From NCBI RefSeq assembly GCF_003413745.1, contig NZ_QVID01000001.1:558001-622000 (forward strand): DNA of 64,000 nt, read 5' to 3'. Within the stretch, counting starts at the first letter, position 1. Each line of letters starts with the position of its first letter. The translations under genes and the position numbers were made by a program. Shown here in pieces: positions 44,159 through 55,480 of this stretch. Origin of the DNA: Marixanthomonas ophiurae (GTDB taxonomy: Bacteria > Bacteroidota > Bacteroidia > Flavobacteriales > Flavobacteriaceae). The notes below the pieces were generated by a model. That model made no database searches and had not been told where the DNA came from. It was given only the letters and a program-made list of their open reading frames with translations.

Positions 44159-44185
44159 AACCGCTACGATAACACCGTAGCGGTT
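44159..44185 (-). terminator. Terminator of the coiled-coil protein gene
   Basis: aaccgctacg (44159-44168) pairs perfectly with cgtagcggtt (44176-44185); on the - strand it is followed by TTTTTTTAT. It sits between this gene and glyS, so glyS has its own promoter or read-through. Confidence 0.85.
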
Positions 44186-44205
44186 CAATAAATTTATTAT
44201 TGTTA

Positions 44206-45093
44206 TTATTTTAATTCCATTGTGGTCGTGGCTACTTGCGTTTCGCCGTCAAAAACATTTACCGTATAACGACCCTCGATTAAGTTATTTTCGGTTGCAT
44301 TAACAAGTACACAAACATCTAATTCTTCATTTTCGTAAAAAACACTTGTCTTAGCACTGTAGTTTAACACACCACTTTCAAAACTGATTGTTTCTTTATC
44401 TCCTAACAAATTGTTCTTTGGATTAATAACTTGAACATAGAGTTCTCTATCGCCACTTTCTGCAATAACGTTGGGAGCTAGCGTAAAACACGCTCTTACT
44501 TTATCGGCTCTGCTAGCCCTACGGGTATCGACTACTTTTCCACTGTTACGGATAATAACCGCTTCTCCTCTTAGATCGGTAGCATTCACTATAGACCCTT
44601 TTTTAATAGTTTCGGCCATCGACGTATTTTTTTCGTTTACAGAGTCTACCACCTTTATGGTCTCATTTAAAACAGTGGTTGTGCTGTCACGCTCCATCGA
44701 GATGCGTTTATTAACGGCTATCAAACTATCGGCTCGTTTAAAAAGCATTTTACGTTCATTCTTCAATCTTCCTACTTCAGATTTATAACGTTCTATCAAC
44801 AAGACGTTGGCTTCTGCATTTTGTACAGAATCTAAAAGTATCTCTATTCGATCTCGCGCCGCTAAAAGATCTTTATCTTTCAACTCATTATCTTGGATCA
44901 CCTCATCATAGTTAGCGATTAGTTCTTCCAATTCATTTTCAATGGTTTCTTTTTGTTGCTCAAGCCCTGTTACCTTATCTTTACTATCATTGTATAGGGA
45001 AACGGTGTAAACTGCAAGCGCAATTAACAATACAGATAGTACTCCTATAAGTATTTTGAACTTAGTTCCGCTAGTTTCTGATTCTGAACTCAT
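44206..45093 (-). CDS. Membrane-anchored coiled-coil protein
   Basis: A 295-residue protein. One membrane helix (about residues 11-30, ILIGVLSVLLIALAVYTVSL), then a coiled coil (about 35-165) with an ELEELIANYDEVI type heptad pattern, then a beta-rich C-terminal domain (about 180-295, RACFTLAPNVIAESGDRELY). I recall related conserved proteins in Flavobacteria as a chromosome-partition-like or cell-envelope family, but no function is proven. It is transcribed alone; the comF gene starts 79 bp away on the other strand. Confidence 0.65.
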   Translation of the reverse strand: MSSESETSGTKFKILIGVLSVLLIALAVYTVSLYNDSKDKVTGLEQQKETIENELEELIANYDEVIQDNELKDKDLLAARDRIEILLDSVQNAEANVLLIERYKSEVGRLKNERKMLFKRADSLIAVNKRISMERDSTTTVLNETIKVVDSVNEKNTSMAETIKKGSIVNATDLRGEAVIIRNSGKVVDTRRASRADKVRACFTLAPNVIAESGDRELYVQVINPKNNLLGDKETISFESGVLNYSAKTSVFYENEELDVCVLVNATENNLIEGRYTVNVFDGETQVATTTMELK

Positions 45094-45172
45094 ATTTAAG
45101 ATGGTTTTAAACGCTAAAATACGAACGTAGTAACCACCGAAACGTTTACAAAATGGTAAAAAAAATTAAATT

Positions 45173-45847
45173 ATGTTAAATCTTTTGTTTCCGAAGGTTT
45201 GTAATGGTTGCAACGAGTTGCTTTTACAGGATGAAACCATACTTTGTTCTACCTGTAGATTTAATGTTCCTTTGGCTTGTCATCATAGAAATAACGATTC
45301 AACATTTATGGATATATTTTACGGTCGTTTCCCTGTTGAAAACGCTACTGCCTTGCTTCAGTTTCAAAAAAGAGGGATTACACAAAATATACTTCATAAT
45401 TTAAAATATAGGAATCAAGATGAGATAAGTGATTTTTTTGGAAGATGGCTAGGAGGAGAACTTGCTGAAATTACAGCATACAAAAAAATCAATATGGTGA
45501 TTCCTGTACCACTTCATAAACAGAAGCAAAAAAAAAGAGGCTATAACCAAGTGGAAGGTTTCGGTAAAGCGATTGCTGAGGCTCTAAATGTACCGTATCG
45601 GGATGATATTTTATTGAAAATTTCAAAAACAAACTCGCAGGTTTTTAAAGAACGATTTTCACGTTTTAACCCATTAAGGAAAGGAGAAGGTGTTTTTTCA
45701 CTTCAGAAAAAAGAAATAATTGAAAATCAACATATTTTGCTAGTAGATGATATTATTACCACTGGAGCAACCCTCGAAACGTGTGCACAACAATTGTTAA
45801 AAGCAAACAATGTAAAACTTAGCCTTGCAACTATTGCGATTGCATAA
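45173..45847 (+). CDS. comF: ComF family phosphoribosyltransferase-like protein
   Basis: A 224-residue protein with an N-terminal four-cysteine zinc finger (CNGC at 10-13 and CSTC near 30) and a PRTase domain with LLVDDIITTGATL near residue 185-197. ComF is needed for DNA uptake in naturally competent bacteria; in others its role is unclear. Its gene is 79 bp divergent from the coiled-coil protein and 24 bp upstream of a lipoprotein gene on the same strand. Confidence 0.92.
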   Translation: MLNLLFPKVCNGCNELLLQDETILCSTCRFNVPLACHHRNNDSTFMDIFYGRFPVENATALLQFQKRGITQNILHNLKYRNQDEISDFFGRWLGGELAEITAYKKINMVIPVPLHKQKQKKRGYNQVEGFGKAIAEALNVPYRDDILLKISKTNSQVFKERFSRFNPLRKGEGVFSLQKKEIIENQHILLVDDIITTGATLETCAQQLLKANNVKLSLATIAIA

Positions 45848-45871
45848 TAAAGATTCGTTATTTTTGCCCCA

Positions 45872-47518
45872 ATGAAAAGCCGATTACTATACATTCCTAT
45901 TTTACTGTTGTTTTCACTGTCGTTTGTAGAGTGCGCAAAAAAGGGCTCTCCTTCTGGCGGGGAGCGTGATAGTATTCCACCAGTAATTGTAAGGAGCGTT
46001 CCTGAAAATTATACTACTAACTTTAAAGGAAACGAAATAAGTATTTATTTTGATGAATATATTAAGTTGAAGGAACTTCAGAAAAATTTAATTATTTCTC
46101 CTCCCCTTGAGTATCCGCCCAATATCACACCGCTTAGCACATCTAAAACATTGCGTATTCAAATTGATGACACCTTAAAAGAAAACACCACCTACTCTAT
46201 TAATTTTGGGCAAAGTATTGTAGATAATAATGAGGAAAACCCATTTGAGTATTACAAATACGTATTCTCTACCGGAAGTTATATTGATAGTCTTACGGTA
46301 AATGGCCGCGTACAAGATGCCGTACTTCCTAATCCGGAAATACCAACTACGGTCATGTTATATGAGGCAAATGAAGCTTATAATGATACTTTGGTCTATT
46401 CTGAAAAACCTAAATATATCACTACCACAAAAGACAGTACCGGTATATTTGAAATCACCAATGTAAAGGAAGGCAAATACCTATTAATGGCGCTTAAAGA
46501 AAGTAATAACGATTATACGTTTCAGCCCGGAAGTGATAAAATAGGGGTTGCTAAGAATTTTATAACATTACCTTCAGATAGTACTTACACGTTAACTCTT
46601 TTTAAAGAAACTCCAGAATACCTAATTGCACGACCCAAATACCAAGCAAAAAACCATATACTTTTTGGGTATGAAGGCATTGCCGATAGCCTGCAAGTAG
46701 AACTGCTTTCAGAAGTACCTGCAGATTTTGAGTATAAAACATACCGCGACCTAAAAAAAGACACGCTGCATTATTGGTTTAAACCTGAAGTGGAAAACGA
46801 TTCACTACTCTTCTTGGCTAAAAACAACCGTTTTACTGACACTTTAAGTGTAAGAATCAAAGAATTATATAAAGATTCACTTAATATATCGGCTATTAAT
46901 GCCGGAACAGTTTTACCTAAAGACACCTTAAAGTTATTGGTTAACACTCCTTTTGAATCTATCAATACTGAAAAAATAACCATTTTAGACAATGATTCTC
47001 TTAACATAGAGCCTAAAACGGCAATCAATAAAAAATATAATATTGCTCAATTATTTTTTCCTAAAACTGAAGGAAAAACGTACCAAGTACAACTATTACC
47101 CGGTGCCATAACCGATTTTTATGAAGCGACAAATGATACATTAAACTACACCCTGCGAACAAAAGTAATTTCAGATTATGGGACGTTGAATATTACGATG
47201 GAAAATTTGAAGCAGTTTCCGGTTATAATTCAGTTGGTCGATAGTAAGTTTAAGGTTATAGCCGAAGAATACGTAACCGAATTAAAGCCTATTTTATTTG
47301 AAAACATAAACCCTGGCAAATATTATGTTCGGGTTATTTTTGACGAAAATGAAAATGAAAAATGGGATACTGGAAGTTTCTTAAACCGACAACAGCCTGA
47401 ACGGATTTTATATTATCCTTCACAGTTGGAAGTTCGTGCTAATTGGAGTTTAAACGAAACTTTTATTCTAACTGAAAACGATCCCGGTCCTGTAGAAACT
47501 TTAGATGACCCCGAGTAG
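45872..47518 (+). CDS. Ig-like (Big_5) domain lipoprotein
   Basis: A 548-residue lipoprotein with lipobox FVEC (Cys at residue 21). After the first Ig-like (Big_5) domain, IPPVIVRSVPENYTTNFKGN and ISIYFDEYIKLKELQKNL, come several beta-sandwich domains with SIDSLTVNGRVQD- and GIFEITNVKEGKYLLMALKE-type patterns resembling carboxypeptidase-regulatory-like domains. The last domain ends YVRVIFDENENEKWDTG. It is likely a surface-anchored protein of unknown role. Its 3' end overlaps the convergent nitrilase-family gene by 56 bp. Confidence 0.8.
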   Translation: MKSRLLYIPILLLFSLSFVECAKKGSPSGGERDSIPPVIVRSVPENYTTNFKGNEISIYFDEYIKLKELQKNLIISPPLEYPPNITPLSTSKTLRIQIDDTLKENTTYSINFGQSIVDNNEENPFEYYKYVFSTGSYIDSLTVNGRVQDAVLPNPEIPTTVMLYEANEAYNDTLVYSEKPKYITTTKDSTGIFEITNVKEGKYLLMALKESNNDYTFQPGSDKIGVAKNFITLPSDSTYTLTLFKETPEYLIARPKYQAKNHILFGYEGIADSLQVELLSEVPADFEYKTYRDLKKDTLHYWFKPEVENDSLLFLAKNNRFTDTLSVRIKELYKDSLNISAINAGTVLPKDTLKLLVNTPFESINTEKITILDNDSLNIEPKTAINKKYNIAQLFFPKTEGKTYQVQLLPGAITDFYEATNDTLNYTLRTKVISDYGTLNITMENLKQFPVIIQLVDSKFKVIAEEYVTELKPILFENINPGKYYVRVIFDENENEKWDTGSFLNRQQPERILYYPSQLEVRANWSLNETFILTENDPGPVETLDDPE

Positions 47519-48245
47519 CAGCAATATGTTCTTTTGTTATAGACACGGTTTCAATAAATTCTATTTCATATTCTTTTGTGGAGATCTGTTCGCCTAAAAC
47601 ATCATAAACCGCAGAATGGCCGCTGTATTCGTGATTATTTCCATCAAAACCTACACGATTTACCCCAATACAATAACTCATATTTTCAATGGCACGTGCT
47701 TTTAATAAGGCATCCCAAGCGGAAGTTCGTTTTTTGGGCCAATTGGCTACATATAATAGCAAATCGTAATCTTCTGTATTGCGAGCCCAAACCGGGAAAC
47801 GTAAATCGTAACACACTAAGGGGCAAATTTTCCAGCCTTTGTAATCCACAATAAGCCGTTCGGTTCCTTTGCTGTATGTTTTATGCTCTCCAGCTAATGT
47901 AAACGTGTGCTTTTTATCATATATTTTATAATTGCCGTCTGGAAAGACAAAGAAAAGTCGGTTGTAAAAATTACTCTCTTCTGAAACGATGACACTTCCC
48001 GTTATAGCAGCATTGCTTTTTTTAGCTTCAGAAATCATCCATTTTAAGGTTGTTCCGTTTATTTCTTCAGCAAGATTTGAAGCATTCATTGAAAAACCGG
48101 TGGGAAACATTTCGGGAAGGATAATCAAATCGGTTTCTTCAGATATGGAATTTATTTTTTCTGAAAACATACGCCTATTTTCTTCAGCATTTTCCCAATG
48201 TAACTGTGACTGAATTAATGTGACGTTTAAAGTTTCAGAATTCAA
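47463..48245 (-). CDS. Nitrilase-family omega-amidase-like enzyme
   Basis: A 260-residue carbon-nitrogen hydrolase with the catalytic triad E45 (LPEMF), K111 (KKHTF) and C145 (VCYDLRFP). Best match by length and motif is the YafV/Nit2 omega-amidase class, which removes the amide from alpha-ketoglutaramate or alpha-ketosuccinamate formed by transamination. A PLP aminotransferase of the methionine/glutamine type lies 3 kb away, which fits a methionine salvage or transamination partner, but the genes are separated. The start is a clear ATG. Confidence 0.85.
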   Translation of the reverse strand: MNSETLNVTLIQSQLHWENAEENRRMFSEKINSISEETDLIILPEMFPTGFSMNASNLAEEINGTTLKWMISEAKKSNAAITGSVIVSEESNFYNRLFFVFPDGNYKIYDKKHTFTLAGEHKTYSKGTERLIVDYKGWKICPLVCYDLRFPVWARNTEDYDLLLYVANWPKKRTSAWDALLKARAIENMSYCIGVNRVGFDGNNHEYSGHSAVYDVLGEQISTKEYEIEFIETVSITKEHIAATRGHLKFLQDRDRFQLE

Positions 48246-48264
48246 AATGTATGTGTTTAAATTT

Positions 48265-48738
48265 CTACTTTTTACTTTCTAGTAACTCAATAATTGGTTG
48301 TGCCTCTTGCATTTGAGCATGGTCCATTGCTGTGTTGCCGCGATCATCTTTTATCGTTGTATCTGCACCATTCTCTAGCAAAAGCTTCACAATGTCTTTT
48401 TTAGCGAATGTAGCCGCATAGATTAAGGCTGTGGCTCCATTAAAGTTTGTGACGTTTACATTAGCGCCATTATCTATTAATAATTTTGCGATATTAGTAT
48501 GACCTTTAAAACAAACACCCATTAAAGCGGTATTCCCAGATGCATCTTGGGCATCGATATTGGGGTTATACTCTATAATTATTTTTGAAATATCTTCAAG
48601 TCCGTAATAACACGCTAGTAAAAGGGGAGTAGATCCTCTTGCGTCTTTCTCGTTTATCCATTTGGGATGTTCTTGTAAAAGCTCTTTTACCTTTTTATCT
48701 TCTCCTTTTCTAATGGCGTCAAATAATATTGTACTCAT
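48265..48738 (-). CDS. Ankyrin-repeat protein, downstream of katG
   Basis: A 157-residue protein made of about four ankyrin repeats (GSTPLLLACYYGLEDISKII, GNTALMGVCFKGHTNIAKLL, GATALIYAATFAKKDIVKLL, GNTAMDHAQMQEAQPIIELL). The ATG giving MSTILFDAIRKGEDKK is used; an extension upstream has no good start. It lies 70 bp after katG on the same strand and is probably co-transcribed, with a hairpin between. Ankyrin genes next to catalases occur in other bacteria, such as Pseudomonas katB-ankB, where they affect catalase output. Confidence 0.85.
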   Translation of the reverse strand: MSTILFDAIRKGEDKKVKELLQEHPKWINEKDARGSTPLLLACYYGLEDISKIIIEYNPNIDAQDASGNTALMGVCFKGHTNIAKLLIDNGANVNVTNFNGATALIYAATFAKKDIVKLLLENGADTTIKDDRGNTAMDHAQMQEAQPIIELLESKK

Positions 48739-48755
48739 AACAACTAAATTAATAA

Positions 48756-48783
48756 AGCGGAATGATAAAGTTACCATTCCGCT
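48756..48783 (-). promoter_or_regulatory. Hairpin between katG and ankyrin gene
   Basis: agcggaatg (48756-48764) pairs with cattccgct (48775-48783), 9 bp; on the - strand it ends with TTTATTAATT. It could act as a partial terminator that lowers ankyrin transcript relative to katG. Confidence 0.55.
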
Positions 48784-48808
48784 ATGGGTTTAACAAAAGT
48801 TTACCTTG

Positions 48809-51064
<2,256 letters not shown>

Positions 51065-51182
51065 TTAAGGCTATAGAACGATAAAGTTAACATTTATAAA
51101 CTATTCAAAATCAAAATCATGATTTCAATACATAATTTAAGTATCAGTATTTCTTATAACAACAGGTCAATCTATTTGTTTT

Positions 51183-52319
51183 CTAGATTGAATTTAAGAT
51201 TGCAGCGGCTTTTTTCAACTCTGAATCTGTTTTGGCAAAACAGACTCGTATTTGTTTAAAATCCTCGTTATTCTCATTAAAAACCGAAGTGGGAATAGTT
51301 GCAATTTTATGTTCTCTAGTTAATCGATCCGCAAAATCGATATCACGTTCTTCTGAAATTTTAGAAAAATCAAGTAATTGAAAATAAGTACCATTTGAAG
51401 GAGTAAATTTGAAACGGGAATCTTTAATTAATTCTAGAAAGTAGTCCCTTTTTTGTTGATAAAATGAAGGAAGTGACAAATAATTCTCTTCATCTTGTAA
51501 ATAGGTTGCTAATGCTTTTTGAATAGGATGGTTTACCGAAAACACATTAAACTGATGTACTTTTTGAAACTCTTTCATTAAATATTCTGGAGCTACGCAA
51601 TAGCCCATTTTCCATCCGGTGTTATGAAATGTCTTCCCAAAAGAAGCGGTTATAAAACTGCGTTTTGCCAATTGTGGAAACTTAGCCGCGCTTTGGTGTT
51701 CTTCGCCATCAAAAACAATATGTTCATACACTTCATCACTTAAAACCAAAAGATCATGTTCTTCAGCAAGTTTTTGCAGTTGTAGCATATCATCTTCAGA
51801 AAACAACATTCCAGTTGGGTTGTGTGGCATGTTAATTATAATCATTTTGGTTTTTTCGGTTACCTTTTCAGTAACCTTTTTCCAATCGGGTTTATAATCT
51901 GGAACCTGTAATTGAATTTCAACCGTTTTACCTCCAAACAACTCTACCGATGGTTTATAGCAATCATATGCTGGGGTAAAGATTATTACCTCATCATCTT
52001 TGTGAATAGTGGCTGCAATGGCCGTAAAAATAGCTTGTGTAGCACCCGCTGTAATGGTAATTTCCCTATCAGCATTATATTTTTTATAATATAAACTTTC
52101 TATTTTTTTTGAAATAACCTCTCGCAATTTTTTATCCCCAGGCATAGGAGCGTATTGATTATAGCCATCTTTCATCGCTTTATTAACTAGATCAATCAAA
52201 ACCGGATCGCTTTCAAACCCTGGAAATCCTTGAGCTAAATTGATAGCATTGTGGTCTGAGGCCAATTTGCTCATCACACTAAAAATTGAAGTTGTTGTAT
52301 TTGGTAATTTTGAAGTCAT
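51183..52319 (-). CDS. PLP aminotransferase (methionine/kynurenine aminotransferase-like)
   Basis: A 378-residue fold-type I aminotransferase. PLP lysine is K229 (SFGKT), with the NPTG site (NMPHNPTG, near 163-170) and R at the end (QIRVCFAKTD). Sequence pattern is that of the YbdL/methionine aminotransferase class, which converts methionine or aromatic amino acids to keto acids. The nitrilase-like omega-amidase 3 kb away would then clean up side products. It is a lone - strand gene; divergent from the histidine kinase gene. Confidence 0.88.
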   Translation of the reverse strand: MTSKLPNTTTSIFSVMSKLASDHNAINLAQGFPGFESDPVLIDLVNKAMKDGYNQYAPMPGDKKLREVISKKIESLYYKKYNADREITITAGATQAIFTAIAATIHKDDEVIIFTPAYDCYKPSVELFGGKTVEIQLQVPDYKPDWKKVTEKVTEKTKMIIINMPHNPTGMLFSEDDMLQLQKLAEEHDLLVLSDEVYEHIVFDGEEHQSAAKFPQLAKRSFITASFGKTFHNTGWKMGYCVAPEYLMKEFQKVHQFNVFSVNHPIQKALATYLQDEENYLSLPSFYQQKRDYFLELIKDSRFKFTPSNGTYFQLLDFSKISEERDIDFADRLTREHKIATIPTSVFNENNEDFKQIRVCFAKTDSELKKAAAILNSI

Positions 52320-52427
52320 TTTATAAATGTAACGGTATAGTTTAAGCTCTCCAAAACTTACTTTTTTAATTTCAGGCGGTTTTTTGTGAAATTATGTAAC
52401 TTGTTGATTTTATTGAAGTCTTTTTTT

Positions 52428-54662
52428 ATGAATAAAAATCTACTTTTATTTAGCTTTCTTCTTTTCTACATAGTTGGTTTTGGGCAAACCCAAGAACCAT
52501 CTCTGGATAATCTACAGATTTATAAAAAATATTCCTTTAAGGAATTAGATGAAACTGCCGATATTTTTTATAACAAAGGAGACTTTACAGAATCTCTTAA
52601 AATTAATATCGAGTTATTAAAAAAAGGACTAGAAAGCAAAAACAATTATTACATACATCAAGGATACCGAAATTTAGGATATGATTATTTAGAGCTAAAC
52701 GATACCCTTCAAGCCAAAGAAAGTTTTAAAAAAGCAGAAAAATATGCCAAACTTTCCAAAAACGATACTGCTAAAGCACTTTCATATATGGATCTGGCAA
52801 ATGTGTATGCTGAATTAGATCATAACTACAAGAAAGCATTTCAGTACCATGATAAATCTATTGTTGTTTTTGAAAAATTAAAGGATTCTGCTGGCATAGC
52901 TGATGCGCACTACAACACCATCCTTACGGCAATGGACGCAAAGGATTATAACAAAGCCTATATACATCTATTAAAGGCCAGAAAGTTAAATGATTTTAAT
53001 AAAAAGCATTACAATTACATAGGTATCGATGTTTTAACGGGTGAGTATCATATAGAAAAAGGCAATTATAAATTAGCGGATAGTTATTTAAATAAGGCAA
53101 TAGAAAGTGCTAAAAAAGAAGGTCTTTCCTTAGAATTAGAATCTGCTTATCTAGCCCTTAGCCGAAGTTTGTATCATCAAAATGAGTTTGAAGAAGCATA
53201 TATTATGCGAGCTGAATATGACAAATACCTTGAGCAAAATCTTCGTAATGTTAACAACGCACAAACAGAAACTGTTTCAGCTAAATTTCAAGTTTCAGAA
53301 TACAGGAAAGACATTGAAGCTGCCGAGCTTAAAAACCAACTACAAGCTGAAATAGTAAAAAATAAAAGTAACTTAAACACCATACTTTATGTGGTTTCAG
53401 CAATATTATTGTTTTTGTTCATCATTTTCTTGTTAGCCTACCGCAGAAGAAAACAATTGGTGGAAAAACTTAGAAGACGAAATAGGGAATTTTTAGAAGC
53501 CAAACAGCATGCCGAAAAAATGTCTCGTTCCAAAACCGAATTTTTCTCAACAGTAAGCCACGAACTACGTACGCCGCTATATGGTGTAATAGGATTAAGT
53601 TCCATTTTATTGGAAGACCCCTCTCTAAAAGGGCACGAAAACGATTTAAAATCATTAAAGTTTTCAGCAGACTATTTATTGGCATTAATTAATGATGTAC
53701 TTCAAATAAATAAAATAGATGCGAATAAACTGGAAAACCACACCACAACTTTCAATGTAGAGGATTTAATTGATAAAATAGCTTCTTCTTTTGAGTATAT
53801 GCGGCTTCAGAACAAGAATAGGATATCAATAAATATTTCAGAAAAAGTACCGAAAGTACTAAAAGGAAACGTCATTGCCCTTTCGCAAATATTGATGAAC
53901 CTTGTGGGCAATGCTTGCAAGTTTACCGAAAACGGACAAATAACAATTAGTATTAGTCCTAAAAAGGTTAGTCCTACCAAAGCTTTGTTATGCTTTGAGA
54001 TAAAAGATACGGGTATCGGGATTTCGGAAAAAGACCAAGAGCGTATTTTTAATGAATTTTCACAGGTAGATAGTGAAAATTATAGTTATCAAGGAACAGG
54101 ACTTGGCCTTACCATTGTTAAAAAATTGGTAGCACTTTCAAACTCCAAAATTTATTTAGAAAGTAAAAAAGAAGAAGGTTCCAGCTTTTGGTTTAATTTA
54201 AGTTTTGATGTAGTGAATAAAGCTGAAAAGAAATTAGAAGATAGCTTATTAAACAAGAAGCTATTGATAAATAAACGTATTTTAATTGTTGAAGATAATC
54301 GCATTAATCAAGCTGTGACCAAAAAAATACTGGAAAAAAACCAAGTAATCTGTTCTGTTGCCGAAAACGGGAAGCAAGCTGTTGAACAGATAAAGCAAAA
54401 CACCTTCGATTTGGTTCTAATGGATATTAATATGCCTGTAATGAACGGACTAGAAGCAACCAAAAAAATAAGAGCTTTCAATACAACTATCCCTATTGTC
54501 GCCTTAACAGCCGTTGAAGTTGAGGATATGAGGTTTGAAATTTACAATAGCGGTATGAACGACATTATTGTAAAGCCCTACGATATGAACAAGTTTTTAC
54601 AAGTTATTTTACGGAACCTGACTGTTTTTTACTCTGGTAAAATGGCGCCGCAATTCTTCTAA
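52428..54662 (+). CDS. Hybrid sensor histidine kinase with TPR sensor and receiver domain
   Basis: A 744-residue two-component protein. An ATG at 52,428 is preferred, giving signal peptide MNKNLLLFSFLLFYIVGFGQ; the open frame extends 14 codons upstream. Order: signal peptide, TPR repeats in the periplasm (about 30-300), one membrane helix (about 318-338), a HisKA domain with H378 (SHELRTPL), HATPase (about 490-600) and a receiver domain with D666 (LVLMDINMP). No DNA-binding output follows, so it must act through a separate phosphotransfer or by protein contact. A periplasmic TPR sensor is a common Bacteroidetes design. Confidence 0.92.
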   Translation: MNKNLLLFSFLLFYIVGFGQTQEPSLDNLQIYKKYSFKELDETADIFYNKGDFTESLKINIELLKKGLESKNNYYIHQGYRNLGYDYLELNDTLQAKESFKKAEKYAKLSKNDTAKALSYMDLANVYAELDHNYKKAFQYHDKSIVVFEKLKDSAGIADAHYNTILTAMDAKDYNKAYIHLLKARKLNDFNKKHYNYIGIDVLTGEYHIEKGNYKLADSYLNKAIESAKKEGLSLELESAYLALSRSLYHQNEFEEAYIMRAEYDKYLEQNLRNVNNAQTETVSAKFQVSEYRKDIEAAELKNQLQAEIVKNKSNLNTILYVVSAILLFLFIIFLLAYRRRKQLVEKLRRRNREFLEAKQHAEKMSRSKTEFFSTVSHELRTPLYGVIGLSSILLEDPSLKGHENDLKSLKFSADYLLALINDVLQINKIDANKLENHTTTFNVEDLIDKIASSFEYMRLQNKNRISINISEKVPKVLKGNVIALSQILMNLVGNACKFTENGQITISISPKKVSPTKALLCFEIKDTGIGISEKDQERIFNEFSQVDSENYSYQGTGLGLTIVKKLVALSNSKIYLESKKEEGSSFWFNLSFDVVNKAEKKLEDSLLNKKLLINKRILIVEDNRINQAVTKKILEKNQVICSVAENGKQAVEQIKQNTFDLVLMDINMPVMNGLEATKKIRAFNTTIPIVALTAVEVEDMRFEIYNSGMNDIIVKPYDMNKFLQVILRNLTVFYSGKMAPQFF

Positions 54663-54666
54663 AAAT

Positions 54667-54698
54667 AAAAAACCCAAACTAACTAGTTTGGGTTTTTT
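54667..54698. terminator. Bidirectional terminator
   Basis: A 14-bp perfect stem (aaaaaacccaaact with agtttgggtttttt, 54,667-54,680 and 54,685-54,698) and 4-nt loop, between the kinase gene and sdhB. Confidence 0.92.
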
Positions 54699-54716
54699 TA
54701 TTATAAAATCAATTTT

Positions 54717-55463
54717 TTATCCTTCAGCACTTGCCTTTAAGTACTCACGGTTAATACGTGCAATATTTTCTAATGAAATATCCTTAGGGCATTCAATAAA
54801 GCAAGCTCCGGTGTTACTACACGCTCCAAAACCTTCTTTATCCATCTGCTCTACCATGTTTAAAACACGTCTTGTGGCCTCTACTTCACCTTGTGGCAAT
54901 AAAGCAAACTGACTAACTTTGGCCGAAGTAAACAGCATCGCACTAGCGTTTACACACGCTGCTACACAAGCTCCACAACCAATACATGTTGCTGAATTAA
55001 AAGCTTCGTCTGCGTTATCTTTTTCTACTGGAGTAGCATTTGCATCGATTGTATTTCCAGAAGTATTTACTGAAACATATCCTCCTGCTTGTTGAATACG
55101 GTCAAAGCCACTACGATCTACCACTAAATCCTTAATTACAGGAAAAGCAGTTGCTCTAAACGGTTCAATTACAACTGTATCACCGTCATTAAAGCTACGC
55201 ATGTGTAATTGACAGGTAGTTGTGTGACGTTGTGGCCCGTGTGGTTTTCCGTTAATTTGTAAGGAACATGATCCACAAATTCCTTCGCGACAATCATGAT
55301 CAAAAACAACTGGTTCGTCTCCTTTTTCAATTAGCTGTTCATTTAAAACGTCCAGCATTTCTAAAAAGGACATATCTCCATCGATACCATCTATTGGGTA
55401 AGTCTGTAAACTTCCTTTCGTGTTAGCGCCTTTTTGACGCCATATTTTTAGAGTAAGCTTCAT
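54717..55463 (-). CDS. sdhB: Succinate dehydrogenase/fumarate reductase iron-sulfur subunit
   Basis: A 248-residue iron-sulfur subunit of complex II. It has the [2Fe-2S] cluster (CREGICGSC with C58, C63, C66 and C84 in TTTC) and the two cysteine groups CIGCGAC and [13 protein letters not shown] for the [4Fe-4S] and [3Fe-4S] clusters. It carries electrons from SdhA flavin to quinone. It is the third gene of sdhCAB, 17 bp after sdhA. Confidence 0.96.
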   Translation of the reverse strand: MKLTLKIWRQKGANTKGSLQTYPIDGIDGDMSFLEMLDVLNEQLIEKGDEPVVFDHDCREGICGSCSLQINGKPHGPQRHTTTCQLHMRSFNDGDTVVIEPFRATAFPVIKDLVVDRSGFDRIQQAGGYVSVNTSGNTIDANATPVEKDNADEAFNSATCIGCGACVAACVNASAMLFTSAKVSQFALLPQGEVEATRRVLNMVEQMDKEGFGACSNTGACFIECPKDISLENIARINREYLKASAEG

Positions 55464-55480
55464 AAGTTAAGCTTTAAATA

